Source of the DNA: JBBRCX01 sp038204465
Lineage (GTDB): Bacteria; Planctomycetota; Phycisphaerae; Tepidisphaerales; Tepidisphaeraceae
Direction: 5' to 3'
DNA length: 12,226 nt
NCBI GenBank assembly: GCA_038204465.1
Contig: JBBRCX010000118.1
Coordinates: 1-12,226, forward strand
Every line of letters begins with the position of its first letter. The first letter of the stretch is position 1. The notes below the pieces were generated by a model. The model was given only the letters and a program-made list of their open reading frames with translations. It made no database searches and had not been told where the DNA came from. The position numbers and the translations under genes are program-made. This document shows, piece after piece, positions 6,661 to 12,226 of the stretch.

Positions 6661-7791
6661 TTAGGCGATGCCGGTGATAACGCTGACCGCCTCGGGATCG
6701 GTGACGACGGCCAGCGAGGTTTGCCAGCCTTCGCCGTCGATTCGCGGGGGTTTGCGGTCCGGTACCGGCGTGGTCTTGATGACCCGGCCTGGTGCTGACT
6801 GCCCGGTCGTGCGGCCGATGGCGGTGTAGCCCAGGGTGTTCTGCTTGACGACGGGTTCCAGGTCGCCGCGTTCGATGCGCTCGTCGCGCCCGGTCGTGCA
6901 AACGAAGATCATCGTGTCGCGAGGCCAAATGTAGCCGTATGCCTGCTGCGTGAAGTAGACCCGGTCGTAGACCTCGATCGGCGGCAGCCCGTCGCGGGCG
7001 ATCATCGCATTGACGCCCGCACGATCGACGTACGAAGCCAGCCCGGCGACCGTGCCGCTTACCAGCGAGACGAAACCACCGCGGGTCTGGATCTTCGTGT
7101 TGTTGGCCATGATGGTCAGTACATCGGTGGAGGTGATGATGCGACTGACCTTGTAGCCCTTATTCGCCAGGTAATTGCGCCGGGCCTGCATATCGACAAG
7201 CGGATCGTAGGTGTTGTTCGACCACGTTCCGCCGGCCGCCACGCGGGCGCCGGTTGGGTTGGGCAGGTTCACCACCTCGCGATAATTGTTATCGCCCAGC
7301 AGGATGATTTGCGCGTTTACCAGAGCCTGCGACCGCTGCAATTCGTTGTGCATCAGCAGCGGCTGATTGAGCGTCATTTCCGCCCAATTGGTGAGCATGG
7401 CGACCGCCGACATGAGCGGGCGGTTGACGTTGCCACCGAGAATCCCGGCCGTCCCGGTAAACTGCTCGAGAGTTCGGATCAGCGCGTCATAATCGGCGCT
7501 GGTGAACTGCGAGCCGATGTCGGAGTTGCCCAGGCTGACCTTGAAGGCGCCGCTGATGACGCCTCCCTTGATCTGTACCGGGCTATAACGCGTGCCTGCG
7601 TTGGCAACGATAGTCCGGTAGCGGATTCCCTCCTCGGTGTAATCGTTCACCGGCACCGGCCGCTCGGGCAGTAGGTCGGCGAGCAGGTAAGGGTTGTCCG
7701 GCAGGTTGCCGAACTGCGCCATGGGGTTGCTGACGACGTTGTTAAATGCGCCGCCCTGAATCATCGTTTCGACAAGACCTTTGATGTCCAT
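6661..7791 (-). CDS. Major capsid protein, lambda E family
   Basis: The 376-residue product matches the phage major capsid protein E family in length (lambda E is 341) and in motifs. The early region has PNPYLLADLLPERPVPV, the middle has a long helix with LMHNELQRSQALVNAQ, and the C-terminal half has the typical GLPPIEVYDRVY followed by a strand and loop (IFVCTTGRDERIERGD). These are HK97-fold capsid proteins that build the icosahedral shell on the scaffold. The ATG at 7791 has SD AGAGGA seven bases upstream. The gene follows the protease-scaffold and decoration genes, as in lambda (C-Nu3-D-E). The upstream 143-base gap carries a structured element. No cleavage site is obvious at the N-terminus. 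Confidence 0.92.
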   Translation of the reverse strand: MDIKGLVETMIQGGAFNNVVSNPMAQFGNLPDNPYLLADLLPERPVPVNDYTEEGIRYRTIVANAGTRYSPVQIKGGVISGAFKVSLGNSDIGSQFTSADYDALIRTLEQFTGTAGILGGNVNRPLMSAVAMLTNWAEMTLNQPLLMHNELQRSQALVNAQIILLGDNNYREVVNLPNPTGARVAAGGTWSNNTYDPLVDMQARRNYLANKGYKVSRIITSTDVLTIMANNTKIQTRGGFVSLVSGTVAGLASYVDRAGVNAMIARDGLPPIEVYDRVYFTQQAYGYIWPRDTMIFVCTTGRDERIERGDLEPVVKQNTLGYTAIGRTTGQSAPGRVIKTTPVPDRKPPRIDGEGWQTSLAVVTDPEAVSVITGIA

Positions 7792-7848
7792 TGGGGTGTC
7801 CTCTATTGGACGCCCACAGCAAGGGTGTCACAGCAGGAATGAGGTTTT

Positions 7849-7899
7849 GGAGCCGGGCGGGTGCTGTGCCCGCCCTTCGGGTTGGCCGACCCTGGCTCC
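7849..7899 (-). promoter_or_regulatory. Three-way-junction RNA fold in the capsid gene leader
   Basis: In minus-strand RNA, outer arms GGAGCC (7899-7894) and GGCTCC (7854-7849) close a junction. It holds two hairpins: GGGT/ACCC with loop CGGCCA (7892-7879) and GGGCGGG/CCCGCCC with loop CACAGCA (7875-7855). All 17 pairs are perfect Watson-Crick, with only A and GAA as junction linkers. The element ends 57 bases before the capsid ATG. No T tract follows on either strand, so a terminator is unlikely. Possible jobs are mRNA processing or stabilisation that raises capsid yield. Confidence 0.68.
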
Positions 7900-7934
7900 G
7901 TGAGAACTCGGGTAAAAGGTGAATGGATGGGGAA

Positions 7935-8618
7935 TCACTGAACGCCGACGATGCAGCGATACAGCGTGCGCAGCTTAGTGAGCAGGGCGGTAGGCGCCGC
8001 GCTGGTTCCCAGCACGCCAGCGGCGCCGAAGCCGGGCAGGTAATTCTCCGCGATGAGTGAGCCGTGCCGGCACAACTCGATGTCAGCGTTGAGCCGGACA
8101 TTCGGGTTGTCGAACACGGTGAGGAAAATCTCATCGTCCGTCGATGCCGCCGGCCCGTACGCCGTGATTGCGTCGCGTTCCGCATAGGTACGACCTACGA
8201 CGGTCCCGGAAGCGATGGCTTCGGTGCCATACATGCTGTAGGTGGCGACATCGCCTGCTGCCAGGGCGGTTGGCAGTGCTGCCACCGTCAACGCGGTGTC
8301 GCCGATCTTCGCATCCGCGGTGAGCTGTGCGACCTTGGCACCGCCAAAGTAAAGAACCGTCCCCGTTGGAATCAGCACGTTGCCAGCGGCGATGAGCGTA
8401 GTGTTCGCCAGCGCCGAGGGTGTCAGTGCGGTGACGGGAACGGAAGTCGCGGCGGCCGCCGCGCCGCCAGTGGCGACGGTGACGGTGACGCCGTACTGAT
8501 CGGTGAACTGCGCGGGATCAAGTTTTGCTGGAACGGCGAGGATATGCTCGCGGTTACCAAAGTCCTTGAACCACGCCGGTGACGAACGAAGGTTGCCGAT
8601 GAATTGAGTGCTTGGCAT
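7935..8618 (-). CDS. Putative head decoration/capsid-stabilising protein, 227 residues
   Basis: I start at the ATG at 8618, which has AAGGA nine bases upstream; the frame stays open further but that part is an Arg-rich shadow of the protease gene. The protein begins MPSTQFIGNLRSSPAWF and mentions no known catalytic residues. Residues about 44-135 are Ala/Val/Thr-rich beta repeats with a strand-turn pattern (VTVTVATGG, IGDTALTVAALP), and the C-terminal third has TDDEIFLTVFDNPN and LIAENYLPGF. Its place between protease-scaffold and capsid is that of lambda gpD and related cement proteins. It is twice the size of gpD (110 residues), possibly with an added domain. Assignment is positional and could also be a different structural protein. 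Confidence 0.66.
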   Translation of the reverse strand: MPSTQFIGNLRSSPAWFKDFGNREHILAVPAKLDPAQFTDQYGVTVTVATGGAAAAATSVPVTALTPSALANTTLIAAGNVLIPTGTVLYFGGAKVAQLTADAKIGDTALTVAALPTALAAGDVATYSMYGTEAIASGTVVGRTYAERDAITAYGPAASTDDEIFLTVFDNPNVRLNADIELCRHGSLIAENYLPGFGAAGVLGTSAAPTALLTKLRTLYRCIVGVQ

Positions 8619-8667
8619 TGTATTGGTTCCTTGTGTTGGATGGTTGCCAGTCCGCTGGCGTGGCGGC

Positions 8668-9318
8668 TTACTTCGCCACGAGCGACGGGTATTTCTTGGC
8701 AATGACCTCCTGAGACGCCTCGTTGGCAATCTGCTCAGGGGTCTTTTTATCCTTGTCCTCCGGCGCGCCCGGCGTCTGCCGGCTGAGCTGCTGGATACCC
8801 GTCTGCTCGCCCAGCTTCGGAGTAGGCATGTTGCCCTCCAAAGCCCGGAAGATTTCAACGCACGTAGACATCCCCGCTTCCACCTTCGCACCACCATCTA
8901 CGGGCGAGCGCGTGAGCTGGAACGCCGCGGTATCGACGCCCACAAACTTCGCCTGCAGTTTGTCGGCGATGGCTGGCGTGATGGCGCCGCTGGCGAGCAC
9001 CTTGTCACGCTCGGACTTGAGCGCGAGGTTGAGGTAGTGCAGGTCGCGGTTGAGCACCGGCTGATCCTTCTCGCCATTGGTGCGCGAAAGTTGGAGAACC
9101 TTGTCCTGCAGCTCGCTCTTGAGCTTGTCGCGCTCGGTCTCTGCCGCGGTGGCGCGGGAGAGGACGGTCGCGATTTCGGGAGGCGGGCTCGCGACCTTGG
9201 CTGCCGTTTCGAGCTGCGCGATGAGAAAATCGGTTGTACTCGCCTCATCCGGCAATGCCGCCCCGGCGGGCAGCAGCTTTTGAAGGCGCTGGCGTTGTTC
9301 CGACGTGAGGGTCGGCAT
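8668..9318 (-). CDS. Nested in-frame scaffold protein, 216 residues (lambda Nu3-like)
   Basis: Inside the protease gene, residue 193 is an ATG at 9318. It is preceded by TAGGAG with a 7-base spacer, one of the best SD sites in the window and out of place in the middle of a gene. Starting there gives MPTLTSEQRQRLQKLLPAG and the full scaffold domain without the protease. Lambda makes scaffold Nu3 from an internal start of gene C in just this way. The break between protease and scaffold domains falls at the same point, which supports the call. Confidence 0.65.
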   Translation of the reverse strand: MPTLTSEQRQRLQKLLPAGAALPDEASTTDFLIAQLETAAKVASPPPEIATVLSRATAAETERDKLKSELQDKVLQLSRTNGEKDQPVLNRDLHYLNLALKSERDKVLASGAITPAIADKLQAKFVGVDTAAFQLTRSPVDGGAKVEAGMSTCVEIFRALEGNMPTPKLGEQTGIQQLSRQTPGAPEDKDKKTPEQIANEASQEVIAKKYPSLVAK

Positions 9319-9894
9319 AGTAGAACTCCTATCAGCAGCCATGACATAAACAGGCGCGACGCTCTCCGGGCCGCTTGCTGAAGCGGAGAGCGCCACGAAA
9401 CCCCCGAGCCCGGTAGCGACCGGATCGGGACATAGTGCGTTGTGTTCGATTACCTCGTCATAGACGTTGCCCCGCCCGTCCTTGTAGTTCTTCTTGATGC
9501 AGACGCTGGAATCGTTGCGGGCGGCGGCGAGGTGCGCGTCGGGCCCGATGAGCTGGTGCAGGCCGAATAGCGTGTCACCCTCGATCTTCGTTTCCAGAAG
9601 CCACCCGAAATTCTTGTTCGCGTCGTAGTCCTTATGCTTCTCCGGCACGAATGGCTTGATCCCGTTCTCGCGCAGGCGCTTGTGGTTGCGGTGGAGGTTC
9701 GCCAGCTTCTCCGGCGTCACCGAAAGCTCCCAGCCATGCGAAGGATGGACGTAGCGGCCAACCTGGAGCATGGGCTTCCAATAGTAGCGCACGTCCACGC
9801 CGTTGATCTTGGCCGGCTTGTCATCGCCCAGCGCAGGCCAGTCCTTTGCGGCCTGCGTGTCGGTGGCGTGCAGGATGTAGGAGGTGTCATTCAT
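8668..9894 (-). CDS. Prohead protease with C-terminal scaffold (Mu gpI-like / lambda C-Nu3 arrangement)
   Basis: This 408-residue protein has two parts. Residues about 1-180 look like a capsid maturation protease: WKPMLQVGRYVHP, a segment VTPEKLANLHRNHKRLREN equivalent to the Mu I substrate-side helix, KPFVPEKHKDY ahead of NFGWLLE, then DSSVCIKKNY and VIEHNALCPDP. His87, Ser129 or Ser130 and His151 are candidate catalytic residues by analogy with phage His/Ser proteases; this is inference. Residues about 193-408 are charged and coiled-coil (ERDKLKSELQDKVLQLSRT), with Pro/Lys/Glu-rich linkers, the profile of a scaffold cleaved out during maturation. SD AGGA precedes the ATG at 9894, and the start overlaps the stop of the gene before it by eight bases (ATGAATGA). 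Confidence 0.8.
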   Translation of the reverse strand: MNDTSYILHATDTQAAKDWPALGDDKPAKINGVDVRYYWKPMLQVGRYVHPSHGWELSVTPEKLANLHRNHKRLRENGIKPFVPEKHKDYDANKNFGWLLETKIEGDTLFGLHQLIGPDAHLAAARNDSSVCIKKNYKDGRGNVYDEVIEHNALCPDPVATGLGGFVALSASASGPESVAPVYVMAADRSSTMPTLTSEQRQRLQKLLPAGAALPDEASTTDFLIAQLETAAKVASPPPEIATVLSRATAAETERDKLKSELQDKVLQLSRTNGEKDQPVLNRDLHYLNLALKSERDKVLASGAITPAIADKLQAKFVGVDTAAFQLTRSPVDGGAKVEAGMSTCVEIFRALEGNMPTPKLGEQTGIQQLSRQTPGAPEDKDKKTPEQIANEASQEVIAKKYPSLVAK

Positions 9895-10096
9895 GCTTTT
9901 CGTCCTGAAAATACTCCGCGAAGATTGAAGTCTTGCCCATCTCGATCAGCTGCCGCCATTCGTAACGCTCCTTCGCCAGCGGGCGCATGATGAGGTAGAA
10001 CACCTCGGCGCGTCGGCGCAGCTCGTCCACCAGCTCATCCGTTGAAACGTCGAGCAGGCGGCTCTCGATGGGCGAGGGCGAATCGGGCACGCTCAC
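9887..10096 (-). CDS. Unknown small late protein, 69 residues
   Basis: I favour the GTG at 10096, preceded by GGGAG six to seven bases upstream; a GTG at 10135 would add 13 residues and lies inside the cassette operator. The protein is mostly helical and charged, with DELVDELRRRAEVFYLIMRP in the centre and a C-terminal YFQDEKHE tail that overlaps the protease start. No family is recognised. Overlap and strand put it in the head gene set. Phage genomes often hold such short helical proteins between portal and protease genes. As written it is the first late gene left of the plus-strand cassette, so its transcript must start within or cross the cassette. Confidence 0.62.
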   Translation of the reverse strand: MSVPDSPSPIESRLLDVSTDELVDELRRRAEVFYLIMRPLAKERYEWRQLIEMGKTSIFAEYFQDEKHE

Positions 10097-10116
10097 AAGA
10101 CACTCCCGGTTAAAGG

Positions 10117-10145
10117 TTGCGATCTGTAGCAACACGGGCTACAGT
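10117..10145 (+). promoter_or_regulatory. Promoter with embedded operator (site 1), before the HTH gene
   Basis: TTGCGA at 10117-10122 and TACAGT at 10140-10145 are separated by 17 bases and match a weak sigma70 promoter (four of six in each box). The perfect inverted repeat CTGTAGC-N7-GCTACAG, 10124-10144, fills the spacer and runs into the -10 box, so a bound dimer should block polymerase. The predicted transcription start, about 7 bases after the -10, falls on the A of the ATG at 10152. The gene has no SD, so a leaderless mRNA is likely. Confidence 0.6.
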
Positions 10146-10151
10146 GGCCGC

Positions 10152-10346
10152 ATGTCTGTCGAGGATGAGATTCGAGCCGCGCTGAAGCGGGATACCCGCA
10201 ACAGCACCGAGATGGGCAAGGCAACGGGCATCCATCCCGTAACGATCCGGCACTTCAAGGCCGGCAAGCGGAAAGACGTGCTCGCCCTGGAGCGGCTGGA
10301 GCGGCTGGCGAAGGTGCTGGGCTACAAAATCACCCTTAAACGCTGA
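10152..10346 (+). CDS. Small HTH (Cro/C1-XRE type) regulator, 64 residues
   Basis: This is a compact helix-turn-helix protein. Helix 1 is EDEIRAALKRD, then NSTEMGKATGIHPVTIRHFKAG holds helices 2 and 3 of the motif (Ala-x3-Gly turn, recognition helix around PVTIRHFKAG), and ALERLERLAKVLGYK is a C-terminal helix. Total length is close to the minimum for the XRE class. It probably binds as a dimer to the inverted repeats at 10124-10144 and 10389-10409. A short tandem CTGGAGCGG duplication encodes LERLERL. No SD is visible before the ATG at 10152; upstream in-frame codons exist but would remove the operator from the promoter. It is the first gene of the plus-strand cassette. Confidence 0.85.
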   Translation: MSVEDEIRAALKRDTRNSTEMGKATGIHPVTIRHFKAGKRKDVLALERLERLAKVLGYKITLKR

Positions 10347-10349
10347 ATC

Positions 10350-10378
10350 CAGCCGATTATAAAGAATTGGGCTGTTTT
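10350..10378 (+). terminator. Weak intrinsic terminator after the HTH gene
   Basis: CAGCC (10350-10354) can pair with GGCTG (10370-10374), followed by TTTTCT. The stem has only five pairs and a 15-base loop, so the signal is weak. It would separate the regulator transcript from the downstream promoter, and fits the independent control of the two units. Confidence 0.35.
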
Positions 10379-10382
10379 CTAC

Positions 10383-10410
10383 TTGATGCCGTAGCCGATA
10401 GGACTACAAT
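10383..10410 (+). promoter_or_regulatory. Promoter with embedded operator (site 2), before the 206-residue gene
   Basis: TTGATG at 10383-10388 and TACAAT at 10405-10410 are separated by 16 bases and form a good sigma70-like promoter (five of six at -10). Between and into the -10 lies CCGTAGC-N7-ACTACAA, 10389-10409, the same element as site 1 with the same 7-base gap and changes at outer positions. The regulator encoded at 10152 is the likely ligand. The predicted start near 10417 leaves a leader of about 48 bases with SD AAAGGA eight bases before the ATG at 10465. Confidence 0.65.
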
Positions 10411-10464
10411 ACCCGATGTGTAGTTGACGCACCGAAACATCTCAAGACACAAAGGAAAACGCAA

Positions 10465-11085
10465 ATGACAATTCGAATCGAAAACGCGAGCCATGACGAC
10501 TGCGTGCTTGCCGCCGTCCGAGCCGCCAAAACGAAGGTAGTGTCCTGCCCCAATCCAGCCGACGCCGCCAGCCCGGTCTACCTGCATATGGCCGATCGCG
10601 GCAAGTCGCTCGGTCAGTCGGCCGACTACCGGCACGACCTGGATTCTCTGGCTTCCATTCACTCTGCCGCGCTGGTGCAGTCCTGGTGGGACCAGGACGC
10701 GCAGCAATGGACTACGACCATCGACGGCATCGACCAGCACGAGGCGGCGGTCGTGAAGTTCGTTCTTGCCCGCCAGCAAGAGCGCGACGCGAAAATTGCC
10801 GTCGAAAATCGGGCGAAGTCCGAAGCCGCTCGGCAGCAAGAGGACGCCGAGGAAAAGTGCCGCGTGGCAGCTGCGATGGAATTGTGCCGTCAGGCCGCGG
10901 AGCAATGGGCACCTGGCCGAGTGGCCCTGAGATTGTCGCGATGCGAAGTAATCGTGGGTCGCTGGGATGCCCCCTTCATCCCCGGATCGGGGATGCCCGC
11001 TGAGGTTCGCCGCGTAGTTCGCGGCGACAGCGGCCAGCCGGTTTTGGTCGCGTGCCTTGATTCTTATCGCCACCTGTTCGCCTAG
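10465..11085 (+). CDS. Unknown cassette protein, 206 residues
   Basis: I do not recognise this protein. The start has SD AAAGGA eight bases upstream. Residues 1-90 are mixed with a Trp-rich patch (SWWDQDAQQW, residues 73-82). Residues about 92-148 form a long helix, probably coiled coil, rich in Arg, Glu, Gln and Ala. Residues about 152-206 look like a beta domain with FIPGSGMPAEVRRVVRGDSG and QPVLVACLDSYRHLF. No signal peptide, membrane helix or known catalytic motif is visible; four Cys (13, 28, 132, 141) are scattered and two more lie near 160 and 197. Transcription from its own operator-bearing promoter and the opposite strand to the late operon suggest a host-directed or immunity-related role expressed in the lysogen. 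Confidence 0.82.
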   Translation: MTIRIENASHDDCVLAAVRAAKTKVVSCPNPADAASPVYLHMADRGKSLGQSADYRHDLDSLASIHSAALVQSWWDQDAQQWTTTIDGIDQHEAAVVKFVLARQQERDAKIAVENRAKSEAARQQEDAEEKCRVAAAMELCRQAAEQWAPGRVALRLSRCEVIVGRWDAPFIPGSGMPAEVRRVVRGDSGQPVLVACLDSYRHLFA

Positions 11086-11105
11086 TTGTCCCCGCCGCGA
11101 ATTGC

Positions 11106-11136
11106 GTCCCCCGCGTGGCTGTAACCACCGGGGGAC
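11106..11136 (+). promoter_or_regulatory. Strong hairpin between two cassette genes
   Basis: GTCCCCCG (11106-11113) pairs with CGGGGGAC (11129-11136). After a single bulged C, GTGG pairs with CCAC around the loop CTGTAA, giving 12 pairs in all. The hairpin ends three bases before the AAAGGAG of the next gene. No T tract follows, so it is more likely an RNA stability or translation-controlling element than a terminator; attenuation is possible. Confidence 0.6.
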
Positions 11137-11155
11137 ATGAAAGGAGCTTTGAGCA

Positions 11156-11560
11156 ATGTCCAACTTACTCAGCCGCCGTTTTTCTTCCAACGTACTAACC
11201 GCCAACCCCTCCATCCCCGAGGGCTGGAGCGAGTCCCAATGCTGTCATTGCCGGGCCGTCATCCTGATTGACGACTCGACGCACGAAGCGCCGGAATGCG
11301 TCCGCTGCCTTCGTGGGCAAGCCGAGTTTGAGGGCTTCCGGGCGATCCGCGAAGTGCTGGGCCTCATCAACGGCACGGCCGAATATGAGTGTCTCAGCTT
11401 GGGCGAGCGTCAGGAGCAGCTTGCACCGCTCGGACTGGCCGCGAAGCCCAGGGCCGGCGAGCCGGACGCTACGGAGCGGGCCCGCATCGAGGACGAAGCG
11501 GAGCAGCAGCGCGACTGCGACAACGGCGAAGATGCCGAGCGATGGGACGGGTTGTCCTAA
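11156..11560 (+). CDS. Unknown cassette protein with a CxxC-x15-CxxC zinc-ribbon-like motif, 134 residues
   Basis: The ATG at 11156 follows AAAGGAG with a 9-base spacer. Cys29, Cys32, Cys48 and Cys51 form two CxxC pairs about 15 residues apart, a classic zinc-binding knuckle arrangement; Cys30 and His31 lie within the first pair. The rest is helical (FRAIREVLGLIN; ERQEQLAPLG), with an acidic, polar C-terminus that is likely disordered. Zinc-ribbon proteins of this size often bind nucleic acid or a protein partner, but no function can be assigned. It is probably co-transcribed with the 206-residue gene, with the hairpin between them. The 108 bases after its stop, up to the convergent head gene, show no feature I can support. 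Confidence 0.75.
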   Translation: MSNLLSRRFSSNVLTANPSIPEGWSESQCCHCRAVILIDDSTHEAPECVRCLRGQAEFEGFRAIREVLGLINGTAEYECLSLGERQEQLAPLGLAAKPRAGEPDATERARIEDEAEQQRDCDNGEDAERWDGLS

Positions 11561-11668
11561 GCTTGTGAGCGAATCGGGGGCGGATGGAACCGCACCGATC
11601 AAAAGTTCGGAAAGCTTGTGCTGACGACATACTCGGCGGCACGCTGTAGCTCTCACGCCCGCCCCGGT

Positions 11669-12226
11669 TCACGCCGCGGCATACGAAATCACCGCCCGCC
11701 CAAAGCCCACCATCGGCGGCGGGTCGTACGGCGGATCGTCCGTCACCTCGAACTGACGGAACAGCGGGAGCAGCAAACTCCGGCAGTTAAAATGATTCGG
11801 CGGCGTATGGGTCGCGAGCCAACCATGATCGGGCGGTAGCTGCACGCCATCATAAGCCTTGCAAATCACGGTCGTCTTATCGTCCCTTACCGCGACGTAT
11901 TTGACGCCGAGCACCTTCAAGCCCGCCATATTGAACGCCGTGAGCATCCCGCCCGAATGCCCGGCAACGATCGCCCGCGCAACACCCATTTCAATCGCGC
12001 TGCTGTTACTTTTCGTATAACCCGCGTCTGCGAACGCCTGCCGCACCGCCTTGACCAGCGACGTTCCCGCCGCCTGCGCCTCCACCATCGCAGCGGCGAC
12101 GGCCTGAGTGAGCGTATCTGTCATCGCCTGTGCCGCCTGCCGCGCCGGTTCAAAGTACAGCGGCAGCAAATCCTCAATCGTGCCCGCCTCATTCCTGTCC
12201 AGCCTCACGCCTGCCAGCAAGCCCGC
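11669..12226 (-). CDS. Phage head morphogenesis protein, Mu gpF-like, C-terminal part
   Basis: The frame stays open to the right edge, so the start is outside and the window holds about 185 C-terminal residues. A helical region rich in Ala (ARQAAQAMTDTLTQAVAAAM) leads into the family's signature block: VKYVAVRDDKTTVICKAYDG, then LPPDHGWLATHTPPNHFNCRS, where a Cys/Asp-rich stretch and the PP-x-H/HF-x-C-R-S pattern define the minor head proteins of the Mu gpF and SPP1 gp7 type. Their members attach to the portal and take part in head assembly and DNA delivery. The gene converges on the plus-strand cassette (stop at 11669 facing the stop at 11560). A portal gene is expected just outside the right edge. 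Confidence 0.85.
   Translation of the reverse strand, partial: AGLLAGVRLDRNEAGTIEDLLPLYFEPARQAAQAMTDTLTQAVAAAMVEAQAAGTSLVKAVRQAFADAGYTKSNSSAIEMGVARAIVAGHSGGMLTAFNMAGLKVLGVKYVAVRDDKTTVICKAYDGVQLPPDHGWLATHTPPNHFNCRSLLLPLFRQFEVTDDPPYDPPPMVGFGRAVISYAAA

Noticed and set aside
6226..6798. Plus-strand open frame of 190 residues
   Set aside because: It begins with an Arg-rich run and overlaps two better minus genes and a hairpin.
7849..7899. tRNA or intrinsic terminator
   Set aside because: There is no acceptor/CCA, anticodon or T-arm pattern and only two inner hairpins; no T tract follows on either strand.
8619..8897. N-terminal extension of the decoration candidate
   Set aside because: The extra 93 residues are Arg/Ser-rich, overlap the protease gene, and the ATG at 8618 has its own SD.
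8608..9381. Plus-strand open frame of 257 residues
   Set aside because: It is a shadow of the protease-scaffold gene; high Arg and Leu content comes from GC-rich codons read in antisense.
10357..11214. Minus-strand open frame of 285 residues
   Set aside because: It covers the promoter and the 206-residue gene in antisense. The plus gene has SD, promoter and sensible composition; this frame has none.
11559..11620. 9-bp direct repeat AAGCTTGTG (11559-11567 and 11612-11620) as a cassette insertion or attachment site
   Set aside because: Too short, only at one end of the cassette with no partner near 10100, and easily expected by chance.

Overview
The window is the late structural region of a tailed bacteriophage or prophage (Caudoviricetes) in GC-rich DNA. 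It reads right to left on the minus strand and is interrupted by a small cassette on the plus strand. Gene order, a long tape measure protein, a tail-assembly-chaperone frameshift pair and no visible tail sheath point to a siphovirus-like virion. The host cannot be named from this stretch. Shine-Dalgarno (SD) sites of the AGGAG type precede many genes, so it is a bacterium that uses them. The very short HTH regulator resembles proteins common in Planctomycetota, but that is only a weak hint.

Layout on the minus strand, in transcription order. From the right edge: a Mu gpF-like minor head protein (12226-11669, 5' end outside the window). Then, beyond the cassette: a small unknown gene (10096-9887); a prohead protease-scaffold fusion (9894-8668) with a nested scaffold start at 9318; a putative decoration protein (8618-7935); a 143-base leader that can fold into a three-way junction; the lambda E-like major capsid protein (7791-6661); and two accessory virion proteins (6594-6247, 6144-5650). 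The tail genes follow: a Mu gpG/HK97 gp10-like completion protein (5650-5162), a probable tail terminator (5161-4637), an unknown (4618-4283), a probable tail tube protein (4223-3822), the tail assembly chaperone with its -1 frameshift extension (3788-3103), and the N-terminal 1035 residues of the tape measure protein (3106-1, running off the left edge). Several junctions are stop/start overlaps (ATGA, TAATG, TAGATG), typical of a translationally coupled late operon.

The plus-strand cassette (about 10117-11560) sits between the minor head gene and the protease gene. It holds a 64-residue HTH regulator, a 206-residue unknown protein and a 134-residue protein with two CxxC pairs. Two near-identical inverted repeats, CYGTAGC-N7-RCTACAR, lie inside two sigma70-like promoters, one before the regulator and one before the 206-residue gene. 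This suggests a self-repressed cassette carried by the phage and controlled separately from the late genes, comparable to a moron or lysogenic-conversion cassette. The regulator's predicted transcription start coincides with its ATG, so its mRNA may be leaderless.

The strongest observations are: (1) a complete programmed -1 frameshift cassette (SD-like sequence, CCCTTTA slippery heptamer and a downstream stem-loop 6 bases away); (2) the paired operator-promoters of the cassette; (3) a strict 30-residue register, with a 90-residue higher-order repeat, in the tape measure protein; (4) the three-way-junction leader before the capsid gene; and (5) the nested scaffold start. No stretch over 300 bases lacks a gene.
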